Assembly: GCA_020696855.1 (NCBI GenBank)
Contig: JAJFMT010000013.1
Span: forward strand, 1-43,525
Origin: Pseudobdellovibrio sp.
Lineage (GTDB): Bacteria; Bdellovibrionota; Bdellovibrionia; Bdellovibrionales; Bdellovibrionaceae
Reading direction: 5' to 3'
Length of the DNA: 43,525 nucleotides
The notes below the pieces were generated by a model. That model was not told the origin of the DNA, did not search any database, and saw only the letters and a program-made list of their open reading frames with translations. Below are positions 14,553 through 22,685 of this stretch, one piece after another (position 1 is the stretch's first letter; each line of letters begins with the position of its first letter). A program made the position numbers and the translations under genes.

Positions 14553-17363
14553 TCAGTTGAAAAACAGAACAAATACCATTTTCTTAAAGATGGCAGCAAA
14601 ATGTCTGGCCTCTTTATCAAAAAAGATTGGTCAAAGACGGCACTTGGAGAGCTTGAATCTTGGCCTCAAAGCCTGAAGACGGCAGTCGGAATAATGCTGA
14701 ACAGCCGGCTTCCAATGTTTATCTCGTGGGGCCCGCAACGAATTTTTTTATACAACGATTCGTACTCTGAAATTCTTGGCAAAAAACATCCGGCCTCTTT
14801 AGGCGAACGGTTTGAAAATATCTGGAGCGAGATCTGGCACGACATTGAGCCATTGATTTTAGCCGTCGATAACGGCGAAGCCAAATACCTGGAAGACATG
14901 AAACTGATCATGAACCGCCACGGGTATAACGAAGAAACTTATTTTACATTTTCGTACAGCCCTATTTACGATGAGTCAGACAGCGTGACTGGACTTTTCT
15001 GCGCCTGTGTTGAAACAACCAGTCGCAAAAAATCTGAACAGGAGCTGAAAAACAGTGAAGCCAATTTAAAAACGGCACTGGCAGCCGCACAAATGGGAAC
15101 ATGGACCATTAATCTTGAGACTAATCAGGTTTCAGCTTCGCCAGAGTTAAACCGTATTCTGGGGCTCGCCTCTTATAAAGAAGATGTTGTTAAATCGATT
15201 GAAGATGTCATTCACCCTGATGACCGCGAACGAACATTGACCGCCTATCTCCATGCCCTTAAAAAAAATATTCCTTATGAAAATGAATACCGCATTATCC
15301 GCCCTGACGGCGAAGTTCGCTGGATTTTTTCACGAGGACATGCAATCTATGATCAGGCAGGAAAGGCCGTTGTCATTTCAGGCGTCACGATTGATATCAA
15401 CGACCGCAAAATGCAGGCGGAAACCGAAAAAGAAACTCTTGAATCATTAAAAAATTTAGCCGATGCCATTCCGCACTTTGTTTGGATTACCAACGAAGTA
15501 GGCGAATCCATTTACTTTAACCAAAAATGGGTCGAATTCACAGGGGCCAAAGTCGAAGAGCGAAAGACATGGAATAATGTCGTTCACCCCGACGACACAA
15601 CCCCTTCGCGAATCGCATGGGAAAACGCAGTACGCACCGGCACCCCCTACAATCTGGATTACCGCCTGCGAAACTATAAAACCGGCGAATACCACTGGTT
15701 CAGAGTTTACGGTGTTCCTTACCGCGATAAAACCGGAAAAATCGTCAGATGGTACGGCACTTGTACCGACATCAACGACACGCGCATCTATGAAGACAAG
15801 CTGAGAGAAAGTGAGCGTAAGCTCGACCAAATCTTTATGGAGTCCCCTGCCACACTTGCGCTTTTAATGGGGCCGGATCATGTTTATGAAAAAGTAAATA
15901 AAAAGTTTCTCGAGTACAGCGGACTGAAAGAATCCCAAGTCTTAAAAAAATCAGTGAATCAGCTTTATCCCGGTGAGAGTAACAATTATTTTAAAGACCT
16001 CTTAGATAAAGTCTACGAAACAGGAGTTCCACATCGCGGAACTGAAGTTGCCATTCAAAAAAAGAATCCCGATGGTACATCTGAAACACGTCATTTGGAC
16101 TTCTTTTACCAGCCGCTTTTTAATTCTGCGGGGCAAATATATGGAATCGTCAGCCAGGCATCCGATGTAACAGATAAGGTTCGGGCCAAACAGGAACTTG
16201 AAAAGGCAAAAGACGAAGCCGAACGCGCCAGCCGGATTAAATCAGCCTTTCTGGCCAACATGTCTCATGAAATCAGAACGCCTCTTGGCGCGATGATTGG
16301 TTTTGCGGATCTTTTACGTGACCCACATGTCAGTTCTGAAGACCGGAATCATTACCTTGAAATCATGATGCGAAACGGAAACCAGCTTTCTGTTATTATC
16401 AATGACATCTTGGATTTATCAAAGGTTGAAGCCGGTCACATGAACTTTGAATACCTTGAATCTGACCCCGATGAAATCGCAAGCGATGTTGTTTCGCTAT
16501 TGAATGTAAAAGCAAAAGAAAAAAATATTAAACTCCACTATCAGCCCGACTACTCTTTGCCGGGCCTGGTTGTTACCGATGCCGTCCGTGTTAAACAGGT
16601 GTTGTTGAATCTAGTGACGAACGCCATCAAGTTCACCGAAAAGGGTACAGTTAACATCAAAGCTTATTCAAAACGTAACACAACCGGTAGCCCTCAAATT
16701 CATTTTGAAATTCAGGATACAGGAATCGGAATCGCTGAAAACCAGCTTGAAAAAATATTTGATGTTTTCGTTCAGGCAGATGACTCTGTAACACGAAGAT
16801 TCGGCGGCACAGGTCTTGGCTTGGCTCTTTCAAGGCGTCTAGCGCGGGCTCTTGGCGGTGACGTTACGATATTGCAGTCCAAAGAAGGCCAAGGAACAAC
16901 TTTCCTTTTTACTTTCGAAGACCAGCCATCATTGAGAAGCCGCGAGGTCGATTCAAAACTCAAGTATGATGAACCGGTAGAGCTCAGAGAAGATTCTTTA
17001 GAAGGCGTTAAGGTTCTTATTGTGGACGATGCACCTGACAATCAGCATTTGATAGGCCGCTACCTTAAAAAGCGAGGCGCCACCATTGATTCTGCAGAAA
17101 ACGGCGCTGAAGGCACTAAAAAAGCATTAACAGGGGCGTTCGATGTAGTTCTTATGGACATTCAAATGCCGGTGATGGATGGCTATACCGCAACTGAAAC
17201 TTTACGTTCAGCGGGCTATAAGAAACCGATCGTCGCCTTAACCGCGCACGCCATGTCTGAAGTACGCGCTAAATGTCTGGACGTTGGCTGCAATGACCAG
17301 CTAACTAAACCCATTAATCAAAAAGATCTGATCAGTTTGATTGTGAATTTGGTTCATCACTGA
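14550..17363 (+). CDS. Hybrid histidine kinase with four PAS domains and a receiver
   Basis: A 937-residue protein from TTG 14550; the open frame extends to a TTG at 14400, which lacks a Shine-Dalgarno. Numbering is from 14550. The first PAS (about 15-160) begins with the recurrent FL.DG.KMSGL and DWSKTALGELESWPQSLK pattern. PAS2 (about 170-290), PAS3 (about 300-412) and PAS4 (about 420-548) follow, each with PAC-type strands. HisKA has LANMSHEIRTPLG with His573. The ATPase domain has NLVTNAIKF, DTGIGI and FGGTGLGLAL. The C-terminal receiver has IVDDAPDN and phospho-acceptor Asp870 (VLMDIQMPVMDGY), plus the Lys of LTKPIN. No membrane segment is present, so it senses an intracellular signal. 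No dedicated output gene is adjacent; the phosphate probably leaves through a separate Hpt. Confidence 0.92.
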   Translation: MSVEKQNKYHFLKDGSKMSGLFIKKDWSKTALGELESWPQSLKTAVGIMLNSRLPMFISWGPQRIFLYNDSYSEILGKKHPASLGERFENIWSEIWHDIEPLILAVDNGEAKYLEDMKLIMNRHGYNEETYFTFSYSPIYDESDSVTGLFCACVETTSRKKSEQELKNSEANLKTALAAAQMGTWTINLETNQVSASPELNRILGLASYKEDVVKSIEDVIHPDDRERTLTAYLHALKKNIPYENEYRIIRPDGEVRWIFSRGHAIYDQAGKAVVISGVTIDINDRKMQAETEKETLESLKNLADAIPHFVWITNEVGESIYFNQKWVEFTGAKVEERKTWNNVVHPDDTTPSRIAWENAVRTGTPYNLDYRLRNYKTGEYHWFRVYGVPYRDKTGKIVRWYGTCTDINDTRIYEDKLRESERKLDQIFMESPATLALLMGPDHVYEKVNKKFLEYSGLKESQVLKKSVNQLYPGESNNYFKDLLDKVYETGVPHRGTEVAIQKKNPDGTSETRHLDFFYQPLFNSAGQIYGIVSQASDVTDKVRAKQELEKAKDEAERASRIKSAFLANMSHEIRTPLGAMIGFADLLRDPHVSSEDRNHYLEIMMRNGNQLSVIINDILDLSKVEAGHMNFEYLESDPDEIASDVVSLLNVKAKEKNIKLHYQPDYSLPGLVVTDAVRVKQVLLNLVTNAIKFTEKGTVNIKAYSKRNTTGSPQIHFEIQDTGIGIAENQLEKIFDVFVQADDSVTRRFGGTGLGLALSRRLARALGGDVTILQSKEGQGTTFLFTFEDQPSLRSREVDSKLKYDEPVELREDSLEGVKVLIVDDAPDNQHLIGRYLKKRGATIDSAENGAEGTKKALTGAFDVVLMDIQMPVMDGYTATETLRSAGYKKPIVALTAHAMSEVRAKCLDVGCNDQLTKPINQKDLISLIVNLVHH

Positions 17364-17366
17364 CAG

Positions 17367-18017
17367 CTATTCAATACTTAAAAGGTTGTCACAGAACCGG
17401 TAATAACTGGCATGACTGTCAGACTCTATCAACGAACAGTAATTGGCAACAAAGTACGGCTCGTTTCCGCTTTCAGGGAAAATCAATGTCGGACAGTAAC
17501 GAATAAACGTTCTTTCTCCCGTAATCTTGTCGGTGGAATAATTAATATAAGGAGTGGCCAGGCCTTTTTGTTCACATAAAAGCTGACACTTTATAATTTC
17601 AATGGCTGGGCCTTTTAATACTTTGAAAAGATCTACCGGCTCGCCTTCAGTACGAGGCAGCCCCAACGCTTCAAGAGCACTGTTCCCCCACAGAACCAAA
17701 CCGTTCAATGTTCTGATTCCCGCCCCTGTCGGTTCCGCTTTAAACTTTGCTTTGAAAGCTTCAAGATATTCTTCTTTGCTGAGGTTTGTTCTGATCATGC
17801 GAACACGCATGAGCTCATCCGCAGTCATTCCGAAAACGCTGGATAACCGGCATATGGTTTCGATACTGGGATTAGTACCGCCTGTTTCAATTTTACTGTA
17901 CTGACGCAGACTCAGCTTCGCCTTAGCAGCAACTGCTGATTGTGTGAGTCCATTCTGTTGCCGCGCCATTTTCATGTTGTGAGACAAGACGCGCGATAAT
18001 TTTTTGAAGTACGGCAT
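17367..18017 (-). CDS. XRE-family transcription regulator with PAS-like sensory domain
   Basis: A 216-residue protein. Residues about 8-70 form a helix-turn-helix of the Cro/C1 (XRE) type: LSHNMKMARQQNGLTQSAVAAKAKLS, then a recognition helix before KIETGGTNPSIETICRLSSVF. Residues about 100-205 look like a PAS fold (IRTLNGLVLWGNSALEALGLP; TPYINYST; GERTFIRYCPTLI), with three cysteines that could take part in sensing. It should bind DNA as a dimer and respond to a small ligand or redox change. It lies convergent to the hybrid kinase, with only 3 bases between stop codons, and divergent from the NtrB-like kinase, which it may regulate. No clear Shine-Dalgarno is seen before the ATG. Confidence 0.85.
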   Translation of the reverse strand: MPYFKKLSRVLSHNMKMARQQNGLTQSAVAAKAKLSLRQYSKIETGGTNPSIETICRLSSVFGMTADELMRVRMIRTNLSKEEYLEAFKAKFKAEPTGAGIRTLNGLVLWGNSALEALGLPRTEGEPVDLFKVLKGPAIEIIKCQLLCEQKGLATPYINYSTDKITGERTFIRYCPTLIFPESGNEPYFVANYCSLIESDSHASYYRFCDNLLSIE

Positions 18018-18276
18018 AAGAAGGTAGTATAAGAACTTTTCTCTGTGAGTACACTGTCTTTTTCACTTCAGTTCTTGCCGATGTTTGTTTGTGAATTTCT
18101 TCCGCCATATGTACTTTAGTTCTCATTAAGTTCATAAAAATTTTGAAAAGAAAAAATCGTTAAAAACTATTCCGCTATTGAAAAACCCCTTGTAAATATT
18201 TTTTCATTTTCTTAGAGTATAAATAACGACTAAGTAAACAAACGCTTAATCAAAAATGCCGAGGGAATGCACGCTG

Positions 18277-19125
18277 ATGGAAATAGATGAGAAAGTGCTT
18301 TACTATAACGGAACGCCGGAAGAATATAGCGAAATCAAATTAGCTCTTTCGCGGGCGGGAATTCAAACTCCCATACTTCCAGCTGACCCGTCTGCGAGAT
18401 TTCATTCCTCAAATGCTCAATCCCCCAAATTAGAATCACTTGGCAGATTAGCCGGCGGCGTAGCCCACGATTTCAATAATATCCTTTCAACTATCCATCT
18501 CTGTGCGGAGTATTTATATAACAGGCTTTCTGAGCCGCTCTTGAAAGAAAATGCCGACGTTATCCTGAAAGCAACCGAAAAAGGGACCGCACTTACAAAA
18601 CATCTCCTGGCCTTCACCCGAAACCAGATTCCCGAACCACAAGAAGTCGATATCAACTTTCAAATCGAAGACCTGATCAAGATTCTGCAAAGACTTGTCA
18701 GCCGCAATATCACTTTGACCACTGATTTCGATCACCGGCCATGCAAAGTTAAAATAGACCCGGTCTCACTTGAACAAGTGATCATCAATCTTGTCATCAA
18801 CGCCAGAGACGCCATGCCCGAAGGCGGAAACATTCATATTCAGACTTCTAATACCGAGGTTTTAACTTCAACTGACCGCCTTAACACGCTAAAAGCAGGA
18901 AGTTATATCGCCATCGTGGTCAACGATACCGGAAGCGGTATCGATGAAGCCCTTCAAGAAAAAATATTCGAACCCTTCTTTTCTACCAAAGGCACCAATG
19001 GGACCGGCCTCGGTCTTTCTACTGTCTTCGGGATCGTTAAGCAGAATAACGGCTCTGTAAAGGTGAAAAGCAGCATCGGTACCGGCTCTACTTTCGAAGT
19101 CCTGCTACCTGCTTTAATCGATTAG
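18277..19125 (+). CDS. NtrB/PilS-type histidine kinase core with short N terminus
   Basis: 282 residues from ATG 18277; an ATG at 18256 is in frame, but GAGGG (18261-18265) lies between the two and favours the second. The N-terminal 50 residues are short and may resemble a degenerate receiver or be only a linker. The HisKA box is LAGGVAHDFNNILSTI, the HDFNN form of the NtrB-like group. The ATPase domain has INLVINARDAMPEGG, DTGSGID, FEPFFSTK and GTGLGLSTVFGI. No receiver domain, PAS or membrane segment is visible, so the signal must come through a partner protein. No response regulator gene is adjacent. A 238-base gap separates it from the divergent XRE-PAS regulator, a possible controller. 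Confidence 0.88.
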   Translation: MEIDEKVLYYNGTPEEYSEIKLALSRAGIQTPILPADPSARFHSSNAQSPKLESLGRLAGGVAHDFNNILSTIHLCAEYLYNRLSEPLLKENADVILKATEKGTALTKHLLAFTRNQIPEPQEVDINFQIEDLIKILQRLVSRNITLTTDFDHRPCKVKIDPVSLEQVIINLVINARDAMPEGGNIHIQTSNTEVLTSTDRLNTLKAGSYIAIVVNDTGSGIDEALQEKIFEPFFSTKGTNGTGLGLSTVFGIVKQNNGSVKVKSSIGTGSTFEVLLPALID

Positions 19126-19167
19126 TAACCTGGTAGCCGTTCAATTAGTCGAATAATCCGCTCAAAA

Positions 19168-19198
19168 TTGACAACGCCTTCAAATCGAATACTATAAT
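19168..19198 (+). promoter_or_regulatory. Strong promoter candidate directly abutting the start codon
   Basis: TTGACA (19168-19173) and TATAAT (19193-19198) match the sigma70 consensus exactly, with a long 19-base spacer. An overlapping TACTAT (19190-19195) gives a 16-base spacer. The ATG at 19204 follows after 5 bases with no Shine-Dalgarno, so a leaderless transcript is likely. Confidence 0.5.
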
Positions 19199-19203
19199 TC
19201 AAG

Positions 19204-19632
19204 ATGCCGAAATTACAGGCCGTCATTTTCTATGGGTTCATCGGAATTCAGCTGGTAGCTGCGGTTCTTCCTATCCGCGACTGGCCTCTTACGGATTACC
19301 CGATGTTCAGCTACCCCCGTAAAGAATTTTTCGGAATTTCGAGACTGGCTCTTGAAGATGTCTTTAACGAAAATGTCGTGACCTGGTCTCATGCGGATTA
19401 TTCATCTGTTGGTCTTAACGATGCAAAACTTCAGGCCTATGTTAACGACGTAAATAACCCGCGCGTTTTTGAAATCATCGCAGATAAAATCAAACACACC
19501 GGCAAATACACAAATGGAACTCCAAACGCGATTCGTGTTACCAAAATAACAACCGGCCCCGACAGTGAAGGCCGGCTTAAAACAACCAAAGAAGTACTTC
19601 GTGAAATTGAATTTAAAGAATTATCAAAGTAA
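19204..19632 (+). CDS. Membrane-anchored partner of the HTTM-like protein
   Basis: A 142-residue protein with one N-terminal hydrophobic segment (residues 6-22, VIFYGFIGIQLVAAVLP). RDWPLTDYPMFSYP follows, a motif I associate with small proteins next to HTTM/gamma-carboxylase-like membrane proteins. The rest is soluble and probably extracytoplasmic, without cysteines. The segment at 6-22 may be an uncleaved anchor. The end of the gene overlaps the start of the next, which argues for a joint complex. No Shine-Dalgarno; see the promoter candidate upstream. The function is unknown. Confidence 0.75.
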   Translation: MPKLQAVIFYGFIGIQLVAAVLPIRDWPLTDYPMFSYPRKEFFGISRLALEDVFNENVVTWSHADYSSVGLNDAKLQAYVNDVNNPRVFEIIADKIKHTGKYTNGTPNAIRVTKITTGPDSEGRLKTTKEVLREIEFKELSK

Positions 19633-20401
19633 CGAACTTATTCTTCTGCTTTTTAGCTGGCTGTATGCCGCCGCAATCTTCTGGGAGCTTCACCGCGATA
19701 CCGCGTTTCATATGAATTCTATTAACCCGTCTTGCGGGATTATGACCGCATCGCTGGGTGTTCATCCGAACGGCATCTACTATCTGCTTCTTACGCTGAT
19801 ACCGCTGAGTCTATTGCTGCAGCACCGGTTTGCATGGCTGTGGGGAGTTTGCGCCGCCCTCTATTTTATTTGTCTGCGTGATTTTGTCATTTGCCAATCA
19901 GGCCCGGAAAGAATCTACATGGCGTGGAATCACGCCATTGTTTTCTGGGTGTTCCTGGCGATGAGCACACAAAAAATTCTGGGCGCTGCTAAAACAGTTA
20001 CTTTAATAAAATTTCTTTTGCTGATTTCGTATTTTGCGGGAGGCATCGCGAAAGTGCGTCACGGGCTTGAGTGGATGAACGGCTGGACACTGCAGTATTA
20101 TTTTTTACAGCGCCACATAGATTTAAACACTCCGCTGGCCGTTGAGATGGTTTCAAATCTTCAGACCGCGAAAATTCTCAGCTGGCTTGTTGTGCTTCCT
20201 GAAATTCTGGTACCACTTGCGTTTTTAAATAAAAGATTAGAATGGGTTTTTGTCATTTCATTTTTTATTTTTCAGATTATCTGCTGGTACGTTTTAAAAT
20301 TAAAATGGATGCATTATTACGGCTGGACGTATTTAATTTATTTCTCAATGGTTCTCGTCTGGCTTTTCCAAAAAAGCAGGCAGCGCAAATCATTGCTTTA
20401 A
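19601..20401 (+). CDS. HTTM-like multi-pass membrane protein
   Basis: About 266 residues from GTG 19601, with AAAGAAG 6 bases before it; an in-frame GTG at 19565 would add 12 residues. Six to seven hydrophobic helices are visible, including ELILLLFSWLYAAAIFW, YYLLLTLIPLSLLLQ and FVISFFIFQIICWYV. The segment ISYFAGGIAKVRHGLEWMNG resembles the HTTM (vitamin K-dependent carboxylase-like) signature Y..AG..K....W..G, followed by a membrane helix. It lies in the inner membrane. The enzymatic Lys/His set of true carboxylase cannot be confirmed. It overlaps the preceding gene by about 32 bases, so translation is probably coupled. Its TAA stop is interlocked with that of the convergent trehalose gene. 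Confidence 0.7.
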   Translation: MKLNLKNYQSNELILLLFSWLYAAAIFWELHRDTAFHMNSINPSCGIMTASLGVHPNGIYYLLLTLIPLSLLLQHRFAWLWGVCAALYFICLRDFVICQSGPERIYMAWNHAIVFWVFLAMSTQKILGAAKTVTLIKFLLLISYFAGGIAKVRHGLEWMNGWTLQYYFLQRHIDLNTPLAVEMVSNLQTAKILSWLVVLPEILVPLAFLNKRLEWVFVISFFIFQIICWYVLKLKWMHYYGWTYLIYFSMVLVWLFQKSRQRKSLL

Positions 20402-22638
20402 AATGATTCGGCCGCAATTTGCCTTACATCCGGATTTCTAACCTCTAAAGTGGGCTGACTTTTAAGAAGCTCTAACAGCGTTAAAACCTCAGAGTGATCC
20501 TTCACTCTGTACTGTGCATTCGTCTGACCGGGCCCAACTTTGATTGAAACATGTTTGGACCCCAGTTGTTTGAACATATCTTCATCTGTGACGTCATCCC
20601 CTATGCAAATCACACTGCAGTCAGGAAACTCTTTCAGCAACGACCGGACGAAATTCCCTTTGTTACACTCCACCGCGCGGGCTTCTACAATTTGATGGCC
20701 TAATGTGACTGTCACCGGCTGATTAGCAAGCCCAACCTGTAATTCATCATCCAGTTTTTTAGCCTGGTACTCAGCAAAGGCCGGAGGCGATTGCCTGTAG
20801 TGCCATACGATCGAAGCGCTTTTGACTTCTAAAAACGATAACGGAACTCTTTTAGAATATTCTTCCATGGCCCGTTTAACTTCAGGAAACCACGACCTGA
20901 TATCAGACGTTAAGTGACTTTGCCATTCGGAATCGCCGGCTTTTTTAGAGTACGCACCGTGCTCCGTAACCAGCGTGCATTCGGTATCTGAAAACTGCGA
21001 TTCCAAAAAGTCTCGTGGGCGCCCGCTGATGATATACGTCTGATACTCGCGCCCCAGTTCCTTTATCAGCTTTTTGTTCTCATCGGACAGCACAGCCGAA
21101 AGCGGCTGGTCCTGAATGGCTACCAGCGTTCCATCGTAGTCCAGAATAAGAATTTTTCTGGAAGCGCTTCTGAATTTTTCAATCATTTCCCGTAAAGTCT
21201 CAGGATGATCAGGAGATATATCGACCCCCCTTCGTACAGTTGAAGGCGATCCTCTTTCGAGGTCCGTTAAAAACGATTCAGCCCATTGAGTCGCCGAGTA
21301 TTTGGAAAGAATATTGTTCAAGCCTTGCAGACGGTGCTGTTTTTCTTCAACCGGCATAGTGAACGCCCGGTAAAGCGCATTAGCAATTGAATCTTCATCC
21401 CACGGATTTATAAATAATGACTGAGCCAGCAGCGATGCGGCACCGGCAAACTCACTCAGTGCTAACAGCCCAGGAGTTTCGTGACTTTGGCAAACGGCGT
21501 ACTCCATCGCGACTAAATTCATGCCGTCACGTTTACTGGTGATCAGCATGCACTCAGCGCGTCTGTACAGTGCAAGCAAATCATTTTCTGAAACTGACCT
21601 GAACATATATTGAACCGGCACATATCCCGGCTGTCCGTATTCACCATTGATAGAGCCCACCAGTTGCTCGACCTCCTGGCGAAGCTTCATGTATGAAGGA
21701 ACATTGATTCGCGTGGGTATCGCAACCTGAAGCAAATTTACTTTACCGCGAAGGTCCGGGTATTTTTCAAGCAAGCGCGAAAAGCCGCGAAGCTTCAGCT
21801 CTATACCTTTTGTGTAATCAAGTCTGTCGACTCCGAGTATTAAAAAGTTACTTTTAATTTTTTTACGGAATCGCTCTGTCAATTCTGCAATCTTCGGCGA
21901 ACGCGCCTTTTCTCTCATATCATCAATATCAATACTGATCGGATAAACGCCCAGTTTTAAAGTATGGCTGCCGATCTCGGCTTTGAAGACACCCGAGTCC
22001 ACTCCAAGCAAAGCTTTAATCGTGACCGAAAAATGCCGCAAATAAGAATGCTCGTGAAAGCCGATAAGATCACACCGGATCATCGACTTTAATATCTCTT
22101 CACGTACAGGAAGCTGCCTGAAGATTTCCGCACTCGGGAAAGGCGTGTGAAGAAAGAATCCGACTTTTAGCTGAGGATTTGCATCTTTTAAAATCGCGGG
22201 CAAAAGCATGAAATGAAAATCATGAAGCCATACAGTGTCACCGGGATTGGCGACTTCAAGAATTTTTTCAGCCATAATACGGTTGGCTTCAGTATAGGCC
22301 TGCCAGTCTTTTCTTCTGAAATAGACATGACTTCCTTCGTAGTGAAAAAGCGGCCACAGGACGTCATTGCAAAACCCATCATAGAAATTATTGTACAGAT
22401 CTTTTTCAAGCACGACCGGGCGCAAATGTAATTTTTTATTAACATCACCGGCTTTCGCAATGAGTTGCTCTGCTATTTTTTTGTCTGGTTCAAACCCCAT
22501 CCAAAAAAATGGCTCATCCAAATGAACCCCAAGAAGCGCAGACACAAGTCCACCGCTGCCCCGCTGTATCGCGCCGGTTTTAGAATTGATATTGAACGGC
22601 AATCTGTTTGAAACAAATATTCTTTTTGCTTTTGTCAA
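20398..22638 (-). CDS. otsAB: Bifunctional trehalose-6-phosphate synthase/phosphatase
   Basis: A 746-residue fusion that makes trehalose from UDP-glucose and glucose-6-phosphate in the cytoplasm. The GT20 synthase domain covers about 5-465: SNRLPFNI, the glycine-rich GGLVSALLG (30-38), WMGFEP, DVLWPLFHY, VWLHDFHFMLLP (136-147), FFLHTPFPS, GVDRLDYTKGI (269-279, with Arg272 and Lys277 for donor phosphates), and RDGMNLVAMEY (370-380). The phosphatase domain, about 490-730, is a HAD fold with DYDGTLV (Asp500 nucleophile, Asp502), YIISGRP, EHGAYS and GDDVTDEDMF. Synthase and phosphatase are fused as in many eukaryotes and several bacteria. Start is TTG, with GGAG about 10 bases upstream. The gene is divergent from the GH15 gene. 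Both domains look complete. Confidence 0.95.
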   Translation of the reverse strand: MTKAKRIFVSNRLPFNINSKTGAIQRGSGGLVSALLGVHLDEPFFWMGFEPDKKIAEQLIAKAGDVNKKLHLRPVVLEKDLYNNFYDGFCNDVLWPLFHYEGSHVYFRRKDWQAYTEANRIMAEKILEVANPGDTVWLHDFHFMLLPAILKDANPQLKVGFFLHTPFPSAEIFRQLPVREEILKSMIRCDLIGFHEHSYLRHFSVTIKALLGVDSGVFKAEIGSHTLKLGVYPISIDIDDMREKARSPKIAELTERFRKKIKSNFLILGVDRLDYTKGIELKLRGFSRLLEKYPDLRGKVNLLQVAIPTRINVPSYMKLRQEVEQLVGSINGEYGQPGYVPVQYMFRSVSENDLLALYRRAECMLITSKRDGMNLVAMEYAVCQSHETPGLLALSEFAGAASLLAQSLFINPWDEDSIANALYRAFTMPVEEKQHRLQGLNNILSKYSATQWAESFLTDLERGSPSTVRRGVDISPDHPETLREMIEKFRSASRKILILDYDGTLVAIQDQPLSAVLSDENKKLIKELGREYQTYIISGRPRDFLESQFSDTECTLVTEHGAYSKKAGDSEWQSHLTSDIRSWFPEVKRAMEEYSKRVPLSFLEVKSASIVWHYRQSPPAFAEYQAKKLDDELQVGLANQPVTVTLGHQIVEARAVECNKGNFVRSLLKEFPDCSVICIGDDVTDEDMFKQLGSKHVSIKVGPGQTNAQYRVKDHSEVLTLLELLKSQPTLEVRNPDVRQIAAESF

Positions 22639-22685
22639 AATTGTGAAACTCCGCTTTACTAGGTTTGAAATCTTTGGGGGTCAGC

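Noticed and set aside
16772..17041. Minus-strand open frame within the hybrid kinase
   Set aside because: It is a shadow of conserved ATPase and receiver coding sequence on the plus strand.
18018..18255. Small gene or RNA in the AT-rich gap before the NtrB-like kinase
   Set aside because: The only open frame is a minus-strand overlap with the XRE gene; TATAAA-like sequences occur but with no convincing -35, so only a generic promoter region is suggested.
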